IMG/VR virus record: IMGVR_UViG_3300046028_003733
Location: 1 to 20,183 of that record
DNA: 20,183 nt
Origin: a virus
Direction: 5' to 3' (one strand)
Position numbers and translations under genes: made by a program. Positions within the stretch are counted from its first letter, which is position 1. Every line of letters starts with the position of its first letter. The notes below the pieces were generated by a model, which saw only the letters and a list, made by a program, of their open reading frames with translations, was not told the DNA's origin and ran no database searches. This document shows, one piece after another, positions 7,585 through 19,004 of the stretch.

Positions 7585-8997
7585 ATGAATATATTTAAGT
7601 CAGAGATTAAAGATGGTATAGCGGAATTAGTTAAGAGTAATGCTTCTATTGCATTTTGCTCTGAAGCTTCCCCCTATATACCAACACAGGTTGAAATCAA
7701 TAGCTGCAAAGCATTTGCTGAAAATAAAGATCAAATCGATTTATATTATATTAAATCTATCTTAGCTAGCGCTGGATGGAATAAAAACGATGATGTATTC
7801 GATGCTGCTGAGATGTGGAATGCTAGGTCCACTCCAGAAGATAAGCAATTTAATTATATGCACGATGAAAAAGATATTATTGGGCATATAACTGGAAGCT
7901 ATGTAATTGATCAAGAAGGCAATAGGATAGATGATATTAATGATGTATCTCAATTACCTGCCTACTTTGATATTTCTATTGGATCTGTATTATATACTAG
8001 CTGGTCAGATCCAGAATTAAAATCTCGCATGAGAGATATTATATCTGATGTTGAAGCTGGCAACACTTGGCATGTTTCAATGGAGTGTTTATTTCCATCA
8101 TTTGACTATGCTTTAATTGACTCTAAAGGCTCACAAAAAGTTGTTAGAAGAGAAGAAACTTCTGCTTTTTTAACTAAGCATTTAAGAGCTTATGGCGGCA
8201 AAGGTGAATATAATGGGTATAAAGTAGGTAGACTATTACGTAACATTTCTTTTTCTGGTGTTGGTCTTGTTAAAAAGCCCGCTAACCCTCGTAGTGTAAT
8301 TTTAAACAAACAACATTCTACTGTTTTTAATGAATCGAAAGCTGAGGAGATTATTATGCAAGATGATTTAGAAATTCTAAAGGCCGAACTTGCCGAAGCA
8401 AAAGAAGCCACTGATAAGATGAAAGATAAGATGAAAGAAGAAGCTGGCAAGATGAAAGAAGAAGCTGAAAAAGCCAAGAAAGCTAAGTCTGAAGCTGAGG
8501 CCACTGTTGCTGATCTTCAAGCTCAACTTTCTGAAGCTCAAGAAGCTCTTGCTGCTGAAAAGACAGACAAGCAAAAAATGTTTGAAGAAATGATCAAAAT
8601 GAAAAAAGAAAAGCAAATGAGCAAGCGCAAAGCTGATCTTTCTAATGCTGGTTTGAGTGAAGCTGAAGTTGAAGAAACTTCTGTCCAATTCGAATCTTTG
8701 GCTGATGAAGTATTTGAAAGTGTTGTTGCTGCATTAGCTAAAGCCAAGATGGGCGCTCCTACAGAAATGAAGGAAGGCGAAAAGCCAGCCGCTCCTAAAG
8801 GCGAAAAAGCTAAAAAGAATGCAAAGGCCGAAGATGAAATTGATGCAAATGAAGTTGACGCTAGCGAATTAGATTCAGCAGAAGCAGATTTAACAGACAT
8901 TCCTATGGCCGAAACAGCCGAAGAAGAGTCAATTAGATCTTTTGCAAGTGACTGGTTTGACAAGAATGTTCTTAAAACTACAGCTAATATTAAGTAA
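7585..8997 (+). CDS. Prohead protease fused to scaffold, 470 aa
   Basis: A capsid maturation protease joined to an assembly scaffold. Residues 1-240 are the protease-like part: WNKNDDVFDAAEMW at 65-78, FNYMHDEKDIIGHITGSY at 89-106 with a candidate catalytic His93, and TWHVSMECLF at 161-170 with a candidate Ser165, followed by ISFSGVGLVKKPANPRS at 221-237. Residues from about 258 change abruptly to a Lys/Glu/Ala-rich coiled coil, then an acidic Ala/Glu/Asp-rich tail, typical of scaffolds. A His/Ser pair is what the family would use; I cannot see the third residue with certainty. The gene lies between portal and decoration/capsid genes, the usual place. An internal ATG with a strong ribosome binding site marks the domain border (separate entry). 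Confidence 0.87.
   Translation: MNIFKSEIKDGIAELVKSNASIAFCSEASPYIPTQVEINSCKAFAENKDQIDLYYIKSILASAGWNKNDDVFDAAEMWNARSTPEDKQFNYMHDEKDIIGHITGSYVIDQEGNRIDDINDVSQLPAYFDISIGSVLYTSWSDPELKSRMRDIISDVEAGNTWHVSMECLFPSFDYALIDSKGSQKVVRREETSAFLTKHLRAYGGKGEYNGYKVGRLLRNISFSGVGLVKKPANPRSVILNKQHSTVFNESKAEEIIMQDDLEILKAELAEAKEATDKMKDKMKEEAGKMKEEAEKAKKAKSEAEATVADLQAQLSEAQEALAAEKTDKQKMFEEMIKMKKEKQMSKRKADLSNAGLSEAEVEETSVQFESLADEVFESVVAALAKAKMGAPTEMKEGEKPAAPKGEKAKKNAKAEDEIDANEVDASELDSAEADLTDIPMAETAEEESIRSFASDWFDKNVLKTTANIK
8356..8997 (+). CDS. Possible free scaffold protein from internal in-frame start, 213 aa
   Basis: The codon for Met258 of the protease/scaffold gene is preceded by a perfect GAGGAG (8344-8349), six bases before the ATG, much better than the site at the gene's own start. 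It falls exactly where the protease-like sequence ends and the coiled coil begins. Initiation here would give a stand-alone scaffold in excess over the fusion, as phage lambda does with Nu3 inside gene C. The product is Lys/Glu/Ala-rich with a long coiled coil, then an acidic tail, and ends with a helix (SIRSFASDWFDKN) that could bind the capsid protein. It is the same reading frame as the parent gene; separate expression is inferred from the ribosome binding site. Confidence 0.55.
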   Translation: MQDDLEILKAELAEAKEATDKMKDKMKEEAGKMKEEAEKAKKAKSEAEATVADLQAQLSEAQEALAAEKTDKQKMFEEMIKMKKEKQMSKRKADLSNAGLSEAEVEETSVQFESLADEVFESVVAALAKAKMGAPTEMKEGEKPAAPKGEKAKKNAKAEDEIDANEVDASELDSAEADLTDIPMAETAEEESIRSFASDWFDKNVLKTTANIK

Positions 8998-9014
8998 TTA
9001 AGGAGCTTATTAAA

Positions 9015-9494
9015 ATGGCATTAAAAAGTGATCGTTACGAATTCCAAACAGATGTTTCATTTTTCATGAATGAAGTAGCTGAAAGAGGCGGCATTGTTAC
9101 GCTCGCCACTGGTAGCACCCCTTCAGGCGCTGCTATGGATTCTTCATTAAATGTTGTTACATATGTTGCTAATCCTTCTGGTAAGGTTGCAATGGGTGTT
9201 CTATTAAATGATATGGTTAATATTGACTTAACACGTCAGCACATTAACTGGCACAAAGATGAGATTCAAAAGGGCGGCAAGGTTACAGTTCTTCGTAAGG
9301 GCTATGTTCTTACAAATAGAATCTCAACATCTGGTACTCCAGCCGCTGGGGATGCAGCCTATGTTGCGGAAAGTGGATTAATTTCTACCTCTGGCAAAGC
9401 TGTTTCCTTGGATTCAGGCGCTGTAAGAATTGGTCGTTTCTTATCAGCTAAAGATGGTGATGGCTATGCTAAAGTTGAAATTAACCTTCCATAA
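9015..9494 (+). CDS. Capsid decoration/stabilisation protein (probable), 159 aa
   Basis: A small beta-rich protein between the scaffold and major capsid genes, where lambda gpD-like and similar cementing proteins are normally coded. It has no Cys, many Gly/Ala/Val/Thr residues, and short strands separated by Gly-containing turns (GGIVTLATGSTPSG near 25-38; GKVTVLRKGYVLTNRIS near 88-104; GAVRIGRFLSAKDGDGYAKV near 136-155). The pattern of a controllable-value beta barrel ending in a VEINLP strand fits decoration proteins seen beside HK97-fold capsids. AAGGAG precedes the ATG. The exact family is not certain from sequence alone; an alternative is a minor head protein. Confidence 0.7.
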   Translation: MALKSDRYEFQTDVSFFMNEVAERGGIVTLATGSTPSGAAMDSSLNVVTYVANPSGKVAMGVLLNDMVNIDLTRQHINWHKDEIQKGGKVTVLRKGYVLTNRISTSGTPAAGDAAYVAESGLISTSGKAVSLDSGAVRIGRFLSAKDGDGYAKVEINLP

Positions 9495-9520
9495 TTAATA
9501 GAAAATAGGAGAATATCAGA

Positions 9521-10522
9521 ATGTTAACACGTCCAAGTAATGAATTTATCGAACTTCTCAAGCGTTCTGGCAATTCAGACAAGTCTGTTGCCCTTGATGC
9601 ACAGAGAGAAATTGCCAAAGCTCTTGAACTTCCTTTGAGAAAAGGAATCATGTTTGGAGATGTCGTCACGGGTATTTATGAGAAGATGGTTCTTGAACCC
9701 GGCGCTTCTCCTGAATTTCCTCTTGACCTTTTAGCTCCCGGCACAGAACGCGATTATACCGCTTACACCAATCCGGGCCATGGTCGTATTCCTGAAAAGC
9801 ATGTTGAAGGCGATTACGTCATGGTTAACACCTATGGCATCACCAACAGCATTGACTTCCTTCTTCGTTATGCTCGCGAAGCTCGCTGGGACATCGTAGC
9901 CCGTGCTATGCAAGTTCTTGAAGCTGGTTTCGTTAAGAAGATTAACGACGATGGCTGGCACACGATTCTTGCCGCTGCTGTTGACCGCAATATTCTCGTC
10001 TATGACGCAGATGCTGCTGCTGGTCAATTCACCAAGAGATTAATCTCATTGGCAAAGACTGTCATGTTACGTAATGGTGGCGGTAACAGTGTTACAGCTA
10101 CAGGTCGCTTAACTGACTTCTACCTGTCACCAGAAGCCATTGAAGACGTTCGTAACTGGGGTATTGATCAACTTGACGACACATCTCGTCGTGAAGTTTA
10201 CCAATCAGCAGATGGCGGCGCGCCAATTACCAGAATTTTTGGTATTAATCTGAACGGCTTGTTTGAATTTGGCGATGGCCAAGAATATCAAACATTCTTC
10301 ACCAGTGACCTCGGTGGATCTATTGGTCCTAATTCTGACGTAGAACTGATCGTTGGCTTGGACCTCAATGCTAGAGATAGCTTTGTCATGCCAGTCAAGA
10401 GAGAAGTTGAAATCTTCGAAGACGAAGGTCTTCACAGAAGTCAACGTCAAGGCTACTATGGTTGGGCCGAAATTGGATTTGGCGTCTTGGACAATCGTAG
10501 AGTCCTTGCTGCTAGCTTCTAA
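9521..10522 (+). CDS. Major capsid protein, HK97 fold, 333 aa
   Basis: The main shell subunit. Recognisable capsid features are the N-terminal helical arm (about 1-45), the extended-loop-like EPGASPEFPLDLLAPG (about 58-73), a spine-helix-like segment around YAREARWDIVARAMQVLEAG (about 116-135), the YLSPEAIEDVRNW peripheral-domain motif and a C-terminal block VGLDLNARDSFVMPVKREV then GYYGWAEIGFGVLDNRRVLAASF. Order after protease/scaffold and decoration protein supports the call. The gene uses more CGT/CGC arginine and more C-ending codons (GAC, AAC, GTC) than the AGA-rich portal and fibre genes, as expected for the most highly expressed protein. AGGAGA lies just upstream, and a strong terminator follows the stop. 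Confidence 0.95.
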   Translation: MLTRPSNEFIELLKRSGNSDKSVALDAQREIAKALELPLRKGIMFGDVVTGIYEKMVLEPGASPEFPLDLLAPGTERDYTAYTNPGHGRIPEKHVEGDYVMVNTYGITNSIDFLLRYAREARWDIVARAMQVLEAGFVKKINDDGWHTILAAAVDRNILVYDADAAAGQFTKRLISLAKTVMLRNGGGNSVTATGRLTDFYLSPEAIEDVRNWGIDQLDDTSRREVYQSADGGAPITRIFGINLNGLFEFGDGQEYQTFFTSDLGGSIGPNSDVELIVGLDLNARDSFVMPVKREVEIFEDEGLHRSQRQGYYGWAEIGFGVLDNRRVLAASF

Positions 10523-10550
10523 TTTTAGAAGATTTACAATAATTAAAAAT

Positions 10551-10581
10551 AGAACGGGTTTAATCGCCCGTTCTTTTTTTT
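10551..10581 (+). terminator. Intrinsic terminator after the capsid gene
   Basis: AGAACGGG (10551-10558) pairs perfectly with CCCGTTCT (10567-10574) around an 8-base loop, which a T-G wobble may shorten to 6. A run of eight Ts (10574-10581) follows directly. It ends the head-gene transcription unit and lies three bases before candidate promoter copy 4. Confidence 0.93.
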
Positions 10582-10583
10582 AT

Positions 10584-10594
10584 TGTGTATAAAA
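10584..10594 (+). promoter_or_regulatory. Candidate phage late promoter, copy 4 (TGTGTATAAAA)
   Basis: TGTGTATAAAATA follows the terminator at once and precedes the surface-protein module. It contains TATAAAATA, close to the T4 late box TATAAATA. A promoter is expected here because the terminator would otherwise silence the fibre genes, so this is the best-supported copy. About 35 bases of AT-rich leader with AGGAGA lead to the ATG at 10629. Confidence 0.65.
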
Positions 10595-10628
10595 TATTGA
10601 ATAATACATTTACATGTAGGAGAAATAT

Positions 10629-11051
10629 ATGGGCGCTCTTAGTAATTATCTTGAATCTGGAATATTAAATCATATTTTTAAACAAGTGCCATACGTGGCC
10701 CCTTCTAGTTTATATATAGGGCTAAACAAGAGTTTTATAGTAAACGATCTAGAGTCTGGAATTGCGGACGAACCAACCACAGGGTCATATGCTAGACAGC
10801 AGTACATATCTAGTGGCAATAGATGGGCTAATCCATATCAATTAAATTCTAGCATGGCAATTCATAATAACTATGCTATAGAGTTTCCGTTAGCAACAGC
10901 TGCAATAGGACTAATATCTGGAGTTTTTATATCAGATGCACCAACCAGTGGAAATATATTATTTTTTGCAGCCTTGTCATCTTCAAGGAATATAAGAGAG
11001 GGCGACCAGTTCACAATTCCAAGCGGATCATTAAAAGTTACACTAGACTAA
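10629..11051 (+). CDS. Small phage structural protein, 140 aa
   Basis: Resembles a widespread family of small beta-rich phage proteins found near fibre genes. Shared layout: an N-terminal YLESGILNHIF helix, SLYIGLNKS strand, GSYARQQY (about 52-59), WANPYQ (about 66-71), IEFPLATAAIG (about 84-94), a GVFISDAPTSGNILFFAAL block (about 98-116), and a closing GDQFTIPSGSLKVTLD strand. Such proteins are often labelled tail or fibre-associated; I cannot say which particle part it occupies here. It has AGGAGA before the start and is the first gene after the terminator/promoter pair. It may be the base or adaptor for the long fibre coded next. Confidence 0.6.
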   Translation: MGALSNYLESGILNHIFKQVPYVAPSSLYIGLNKSFIVNDLESGIADEPTTGSYARQQYISSGNRWANPYQLNSSMAIHNNYAIEFPLATAAIGLISGVFISDAPTSGNILFFAALSSSRNIREGDQFTIPSGSLKVTLD

Positions 11052-11078
11052 TGTTTGTCTATGCTATAGGGAAAAATA

Positions 11079-14929
<3,851 letters not shown>

Positions 14930-14933
<4 letters not shown>

Positions 14934-15628
14934 GTTTTTCTATACCAACACTAAGAGCATATAGAATTACTACGGGCGGTATAACCCCAGCAGCCCCAAC
15001 TTTTAGTGTTGGGGTATCATGCAATGGATCTTCTAGTGTATTAAATGGATTTTTTAGCACTGCAACTGCTGGATCTTCTTTAGTATATACGACAAATGGA
15101 AGCGATCCAGTTTATGGGTCTAATGGAACTACAATTCCATGCGCAACTGGTTATTTTGTTACTACAACTCCTACATCATGTGAACAACAAAATATTGGGG
15201 CCGCTATATGCTCTTCTGGAACAACAACTATAAAAGCTATTGCATATTTAAGTGGACAATCAAGTAGTGTAGCTACTACTACAGCATGTAGAACTTGTCC
15301 GGGTAGTTTAACAGCTCCAACTTCTATTACATCGAGTTGTCCATTAGGTGGAGGAATGGGATGTAATGGTGGACAAATCTCATTTACAATTTCTGGAGGT
15401 GGAGGAGGATGTGCAGTGCTTAGATATACAATCGCAGAAGGATCTGCTCCTGCTGATCCAACAATAAGTAGCAATAGCGCAACAGAGGGAACTGCGTTTA
15501 TTTACTACGGAACAACTCCAGCTACTTTCCCTCCAGTGCAAGTATACATAAAAGCAGCATGGTTTGATCCAAGTTGCAGTTTAGTATCGGCAATTACATC
15601 TGCTCAGAATGGATATGTTTATCCTTAA
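14930..15628 (+). CDS. Cysteine-rich beta-sandwich virion protein, 232 aa
   Basis: Residues about 45-118 match the pattern of a chitobiase/beta-hexosaminidase C-terminal (CHB_HEX_C-like) domain: [19 protein letters not shown] followed by [20 protein letters not shown] second, weaker copy runs about 150-222 ([18 protein letters not shown], then [15 protein letters not shown]). These are small immunoglobulin-like sandwiches often attached to carbohydrate-active or adhesion proteins. Ten cysteines (31, 71, 84, 94, 120, 123, 137, 145, 161, 216) are unusual for a phage structural protein made in the cytoplasm; CRTC and nearby Cys could bind metal or form disulphides after release. There is no signal peptide. 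The ATG overlaps the fibre stop as ATGA, so translation is coupled and the protein is probably part of or near the fibre. Specific function unknown. Confidence 0.7.
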
Positions 15629-15646
15629 TTAAAAAAGGCGAAGCCC

Positions 15647-16291
15647 ATGGGAACCTCATATAATCCTAAAATAGTAACAGATGGACTAGTCCTTAATTTA
15701 GATGCTGCAAATAGAAAAAGCTATTCGGGGTCTGGGGCTAATTGGGTTGATTTAAGTAAAAATAATAGAAATGGCACAATTGTAAATGCAGTTTGGAGTT
15801 CAGCAAATGCTGGTATATTTACTATGAACACCTCTCAATACATAACAATTGCTAATACTGATTTTAGAACTGGTACATATACTATTATAGTTGCAAGTAG
15901 ATTAACGGGTGGCGCAAATTACAGAATTGTAACGGGTGCATCTAATAATTATTTACTTGGAACTTGGAGTGGACGCACAGACGAATATTTTTCTGAAGGT
16001 TGGGTAAGTCCAGAGTATAATGTTCTAGCAGATACTAACTGGAGAATACATGTTGGAACAGTAGATACTGGAGCCGACAATTATCAGCTATATTCTAATG
16101 GAATTTTAGTCTCGTCAAATAATGGTGGATCGCAAGGACCATATGGTATTAATATTAATACCGGATACTATGCTTATAATACTGAGAAGTCTAATTGTGC
16201 TATATCATTTATTCTTGGATATAATAGAGTATTAACTCAAGCGGAAATAGTAAAAAATTATAACGCATTAAAAGGAAGGTTTGGTCTATGA
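15647..16291 (+). CDS. LamG/concanavalin A-like virion protein (single domain), 214 aa
   Basis: One LamG-type jelly-roll domain filling the protein: the opening strand PKIVTDGLVLNLDAAN (7-22), WVDLSKNNRNGTI (33-45), YTIIVASRL strand, WRIHVGTVDTG and YQLYSNGILVSSNN strand pair, and the closing helix-like AEIVKNYNALKGRFGL. Such domains bind glycans or surface proteins, so an adhesion role is likely. It is the short member of three neighbouring paralogues sharing the DAANxKSY start and KGRFG end. AAAGGCG precedes the ATG. The codons for KGRFG contain AAGGAAGG (16272-16279), which also serves as ribosome binding site for the next gene; the two genes overlap as ATGA. Confidence 0.85.
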   Translation: MGTSYNPKIVTDGLVLNLDAANRKSYSGSGANWVDLSKNNRNGTIVNAVWSSANAGIFTMNTSQYITIANTDFRTGTYTIIVASRLTGGANYRIVTGASNNYLLGTWSGRTDEYFSEGWVSPEYNVLADTNWRIHVGTVDTGADNYQLYSNGILVSSNNGGSQGPYGININTGYYAYNTEKSNCAISFILGYNRVLTQAEIVKNYNALKGRFGL

Positions 16292-17643
16292 GTTTATCAC
16301 ATCACCCTAGTATAGTTAAGAATGGATTAGTTGCATATTTTGATGCGGCAAATCCCAAGAGTTATCCTGCGGGTCAAGACCCTTTTGTTAATAATGTGAG
16401 TTTAATGCTTGATGGCGAAAGCCTAATTGACAAAAGCGCAAATGCAAGAACTTTCACTGCCTCGGCAGGAGCGTCGATTAGCACCGCAAATAAGAAATAT
16501 GGAAATTCTAGTATATATTGTAATGGAAGTAATAGTTATATTTATAACAGTTCATTTAATAGCTCTTTTAGTGGTGATTTTACTATTGAATTTTGGGTTT
16601 ATTTTAATGCATTGAGTTCGATAAATAATTTAATTTTTATAGGAAATGAATCATCAGGAAGACATGGTATTTTTATTAATTCAATTGGAAAACCAGCAAT
16701 AGATTTATATTTTACTGGAACTATAGTAACTTTTAATTCAACAATTACAACAGGCTCTTGGGTGCATCTTGCTTTTGTTAGAACTGGAACAACAGTAAAA
16801 TTATTTGTCAATGGGGTTCAAGATTCAACAACTGGAACTATATCTGGAACATATGGAAACGCAAATGGAGTTTATATTGGCTCAGATTCCAATGCAATTT
16901 ATTCAACTAATGCATATTTTGATGACATAAGAATAACTTCGGGAATTTCAAGATATACGGCAAGTTTCACTCCTCCAACAGCTCCGCTATCTTTACCCGG
17001 AGTGGTAACTGATTTAACTAAGAATAGAGTAGTTGGCACTCTTACCAATGCTCCTACTTATAATTCTGGCAACGGCGGCAGTATAGTATTTACAAGGGCT
17101 AGCAATAACTATGTTAGTGTGGGAGCTTTATCTGGATCTTTTGCTTCATTTTCAGTAATCGTATGGTTTTATGCAACGAATATTGCAAATTATGAAAACG
17201 TATTAGATTGTAATTATGCATATAATGGCACTACCGGAAATATTGGACCAAGACTTGAGATGAATGCGGCTGGAAATTTAGGTTGGGTATATTCAAATAT
17301 TACAAATAATAATGACTCGCACTATTCGCATCCGGTTATTGATAGTGGGATGACTGCAAATTCTTGGCGTTGTGTCGGAATTAGTTATAATAGCAATGGT
17401 AATTCTTCTGTCACTTATTTAAATGGTTTAAACACTGGAAAATCTAGAGTAACCAATGGTTCCGCTACCGGATTTATAGCGACCATGAACAATCTAAGAA
17501 TTGGTCAAGGATTTAATTTAGATTCATATACACAAAGAGGATTTGATGGTAGAGTGTCTATGGTTCAAATTTACAACAGGACTTTAACAGCGGCTGAAGT
17601 TCTTCAAAACTACAACGCCACAAAAGGAAGGTTTGGTTATTAA
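16288..17643 (+). CDS. Double LamG virion protein with nested domain, 451 aa
   Basis: Second LamG paralogue. It opens like the single-domain neighbour (PSIVKNGLVAYFDAANPKSY, 7-26), then a whole extra LamG domain follows (about 30-239: VNNVSLMLDGESL, GDFTIEFWVYF, WVHLAFVRTGTTVKLFVNG, FDDIRITSGISRYT), and only then does the first domain resume (VTDLTKNRVVGTLTNAP, 240-256) and run to NYNATKGRFGY at the end. The outer domain is therefore split by the inner one. A carbohydrate- or surface-binding role in a fibre is inferred from the fold. Start: ATG overlaps the previous stop, with a Shine-Dalgarno inside the upstream KGRFG codons. Confidence 0.87.
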   Translation: MSLSHHPSIVKNGLVAYFDAANPKSYPAGQDPFVNNVSLMLDGESLIDKSANARTFTASAGASISTANKKYGNSSIYCNGSNSYIYNSSFNSSFSGDFTIEFWVYFNALSSINNLIFIGNESSGRHGIFINSIGKPAIDLYFTGTIVTFNSTITTGSWVHLAFVRTGTTVKLFVNGVQDSTTGTISGTYGNANGVYIGSDSNAIYSTNAYFDDIRITSGISRYTASFTPPTAPLSLPGVVTDLTKNRVVGTLTNAPTYNSGNGGSIVFTRASNNYVSVGALSGSFASFSVIVWFYATNIANYENVLDCNYAYNGTTGNIGPRLEMNAAGNLGWVYSNITNNNDSHYSHPVIDSGMTANSWRCVGISYNSNGNSSVTYLNGLNTGKSRVTNGSATGFIATMNNLRIGQGFNLDSYTQRGFDGRVSMVQIYNRTLTAAEVLQNYNATKGRFGY

Positions 17644-17662
17644 ACGATGAACGGAGTGAATC

Positions 17663-18967
17663 ATGGGTAATTCTGCTGGACCTAAAATAACTAAAGATGG
17701 ATTAGTGCTTGACTTTGATGCAGCAAATCCCAAGAGCTATAATTTCTACGCCGACTCTTATGCTAGTAATGTTAGCTTATACCTTCAGATGAATGGGGCT
17801 AATGGGTCAACTACTTTTACAGACTCTAGCCCGAATGCATTGGCGGTGACTGCGGTTGGTAATGCTCAAATTAGCACAACTCAAAGTAAATATAATGGCA
17901 CAAGTGCGTATTTTGATGGGACGGGAGATTATTTGTCAATTGCAGCAAACTCAGCTATAGACTTAGGTTCAGGTGATTTTACAATTGAATTTTGGGTTAG
18001 ACCCGCCGCTAAAACTAATGCTGTCGATGCAGTTTTTGGTTATGGAAATTATGCATGTATGTTCTATCACAATGGGACAAATTGGACACTAGAAATGTCC
18101 TCAACAGGCTCTTCAAATCAATTAGTTATAACTTGTGCTGTAACATTAAATACATGGCAACACATAGCAATTGTTAGAAATGGTAGTAGCATAGTTGTTT
18201 ATAAAGATGGCGTGTCATCTGCAACCGGAACTTTTACTGGGACAGTAACCACTAATGCTAGAACTTTAAGGATTGGAGACAATGGAAATAGTCAAAATAT
18301 CAACGGCTATATCGACGAATTAAAAATCACAAAAGGCGTAGCTCGCTATACATCAGCATTCACATCTCCTCCCATTCCTTCTACTTGTACAGATTTAACT
18401 AGAAGTAAAAACGTAGGAACTTTAACTGGTGGAGTTGATTATAATTTTTCTAATGGTGGGAGTTTAGTATTTGATGGAACTAATGACTACATAACATCTC
18501 CAACTTCAACCCTGTTTAATTTCGGAACTGGAGATTTTACTATTGAAATGTGGGTTTATCCAACTTCAGTTAAGACTTTTTCATTATTAGACTTTAGAAT
18601 TAATGAGACTAACCCGAATGGCAACGCTTTTGTTATTGGAACGAGTGCTTCAAATTTTTGGGTCGTTTATCAAAATGGAAACCAAATAACTGGCCCAACT
18701 GTAGTAGCTAATCAATGGGTGCAACTTGTTGTAAATAGAGTTGGAACTGCTGTAAAAATGTTTTTAAATGGGGTTCAAGCTGGATCAACTTGGACAACTT
18801 CAAATACCTTTACAGATGGCGCTTTTGTATTAGGTACTGATTATCCATTAAATGCAAGATTTTTTCAGGGTAATGTATCATCAGTAAAAATATATAAAGC
18901 TAAAGGGTTAACTTCAACAGAAGTATATAATAACTTCGTAGCTAATCGTGGCCGTTTTGGTGTATAA
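17663..18967 (+). CDS. Double LamG virion protein with nested domain, 434 aa
   Basis: Third LamG paralogue, built like the second. The opening strand PKITKDGLVLDFDAANPKSY (7-26) is followed by an inserted LamG (about 28-240: ASNVSLYLQMNG, TFTDSSPNALAVTAVG, GDFTIEFWV, WQHIAIVRNGSSIVVYKDG, GYIDELKITKGVARYT). Then the outer domain resumes (CTDLTRSKNVGTLTGGVDY, 242-260; GDFTIEMWVYP; WVQLVVNRVGTAVKMFLNG) and ends NNFVANRGRFGV. The inserted domain is of a type very common in phage structural proteins. CGGAG precedes the ATG. The stop overlaps a GTGTATAAT sequence that may be a fifth promoter copy. Confidence 0.87.
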   Translation: MGNSAGPKITKDGLVLDFDAANPKSYNFYADSYASNVSLYLQMNGANGSTTFTDSSPNALAVTAVGNAQISTTQSKYNGTSAYFDGTGDYLSIAANSAIDLGSGDFTIEFWVRPAAKTNAVDAVFGYGNYACMFYHNGTNWTLEMSSTGSSNQLVITCAVTLNTWQHIAIVRNGSSIVVYKDGVSSATGTFTGTVTTNARTLRIGDNGNSQNINGYIDELKITKGVARYTSAFTSPPIPSTCTDLTRSKNVGTLTGGVDYNFSNGGSLVFDGTNDYITSPTSTLFNFGTGDFTIEMWVYPTSVKTFSLLDFRINETNPNGNAFVIGTSASNFWVVYQNGNQITGPTVVANQWVQLVVNRVGTAVKMFLNGVQAGSTWTTSNTFTDGAFVLGTDYPLNARFFQGNVSSVKIYKAKGLTSTEVYNNFVANRGRFGV

Positions 18968-18968
18968 T
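18960..18968 (+). promoter_or_regulatory. Weak candidate late promoter, copy 5 (GTGTATAAT)
   Basis: GTGTATAAT matches nine bases of copy 1 (210-218) including TATAAT, but lacks the leading T of the TGTGTATA core and straddles the stop codon of the LamG gene. It lies just before the 37-base gap upstream of the next gene, which has a strong AGGAGG. Listed because of position and match; weaker than the other four. Confidence 0.3.
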
Positions 18969-19004
18969 ATAATAGAAAAATCTTTTTAGGAGGTGCAATC
19001 GCAC

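Noticed and set aside
8190-8963. Minus-strand frames opposite the scaffold coding region (8190-8504, 8377-8688, 8538-8963)
   Set aside because: Shadows of the Lys/Glu/Ala-rich coding strand; the products are Ser/Phe/Leu-rich low-complexity strings with no start signals.
15629-15646. GGCGAAGCC as a terminator hairpin before the first LamG gene
   Set aside because: The stem is only three base pairs with no following T run; the AAAGGCG part is better explained as the ribosome binding site.
18993-19004. GTG start at 18993 for the 19005 gene
   Set aside because: The GTG is part of the AGGAGG ribosome binding site itself; ATG 19005 is served by it and begins the conserved-looking AILSIYIPDD segment.
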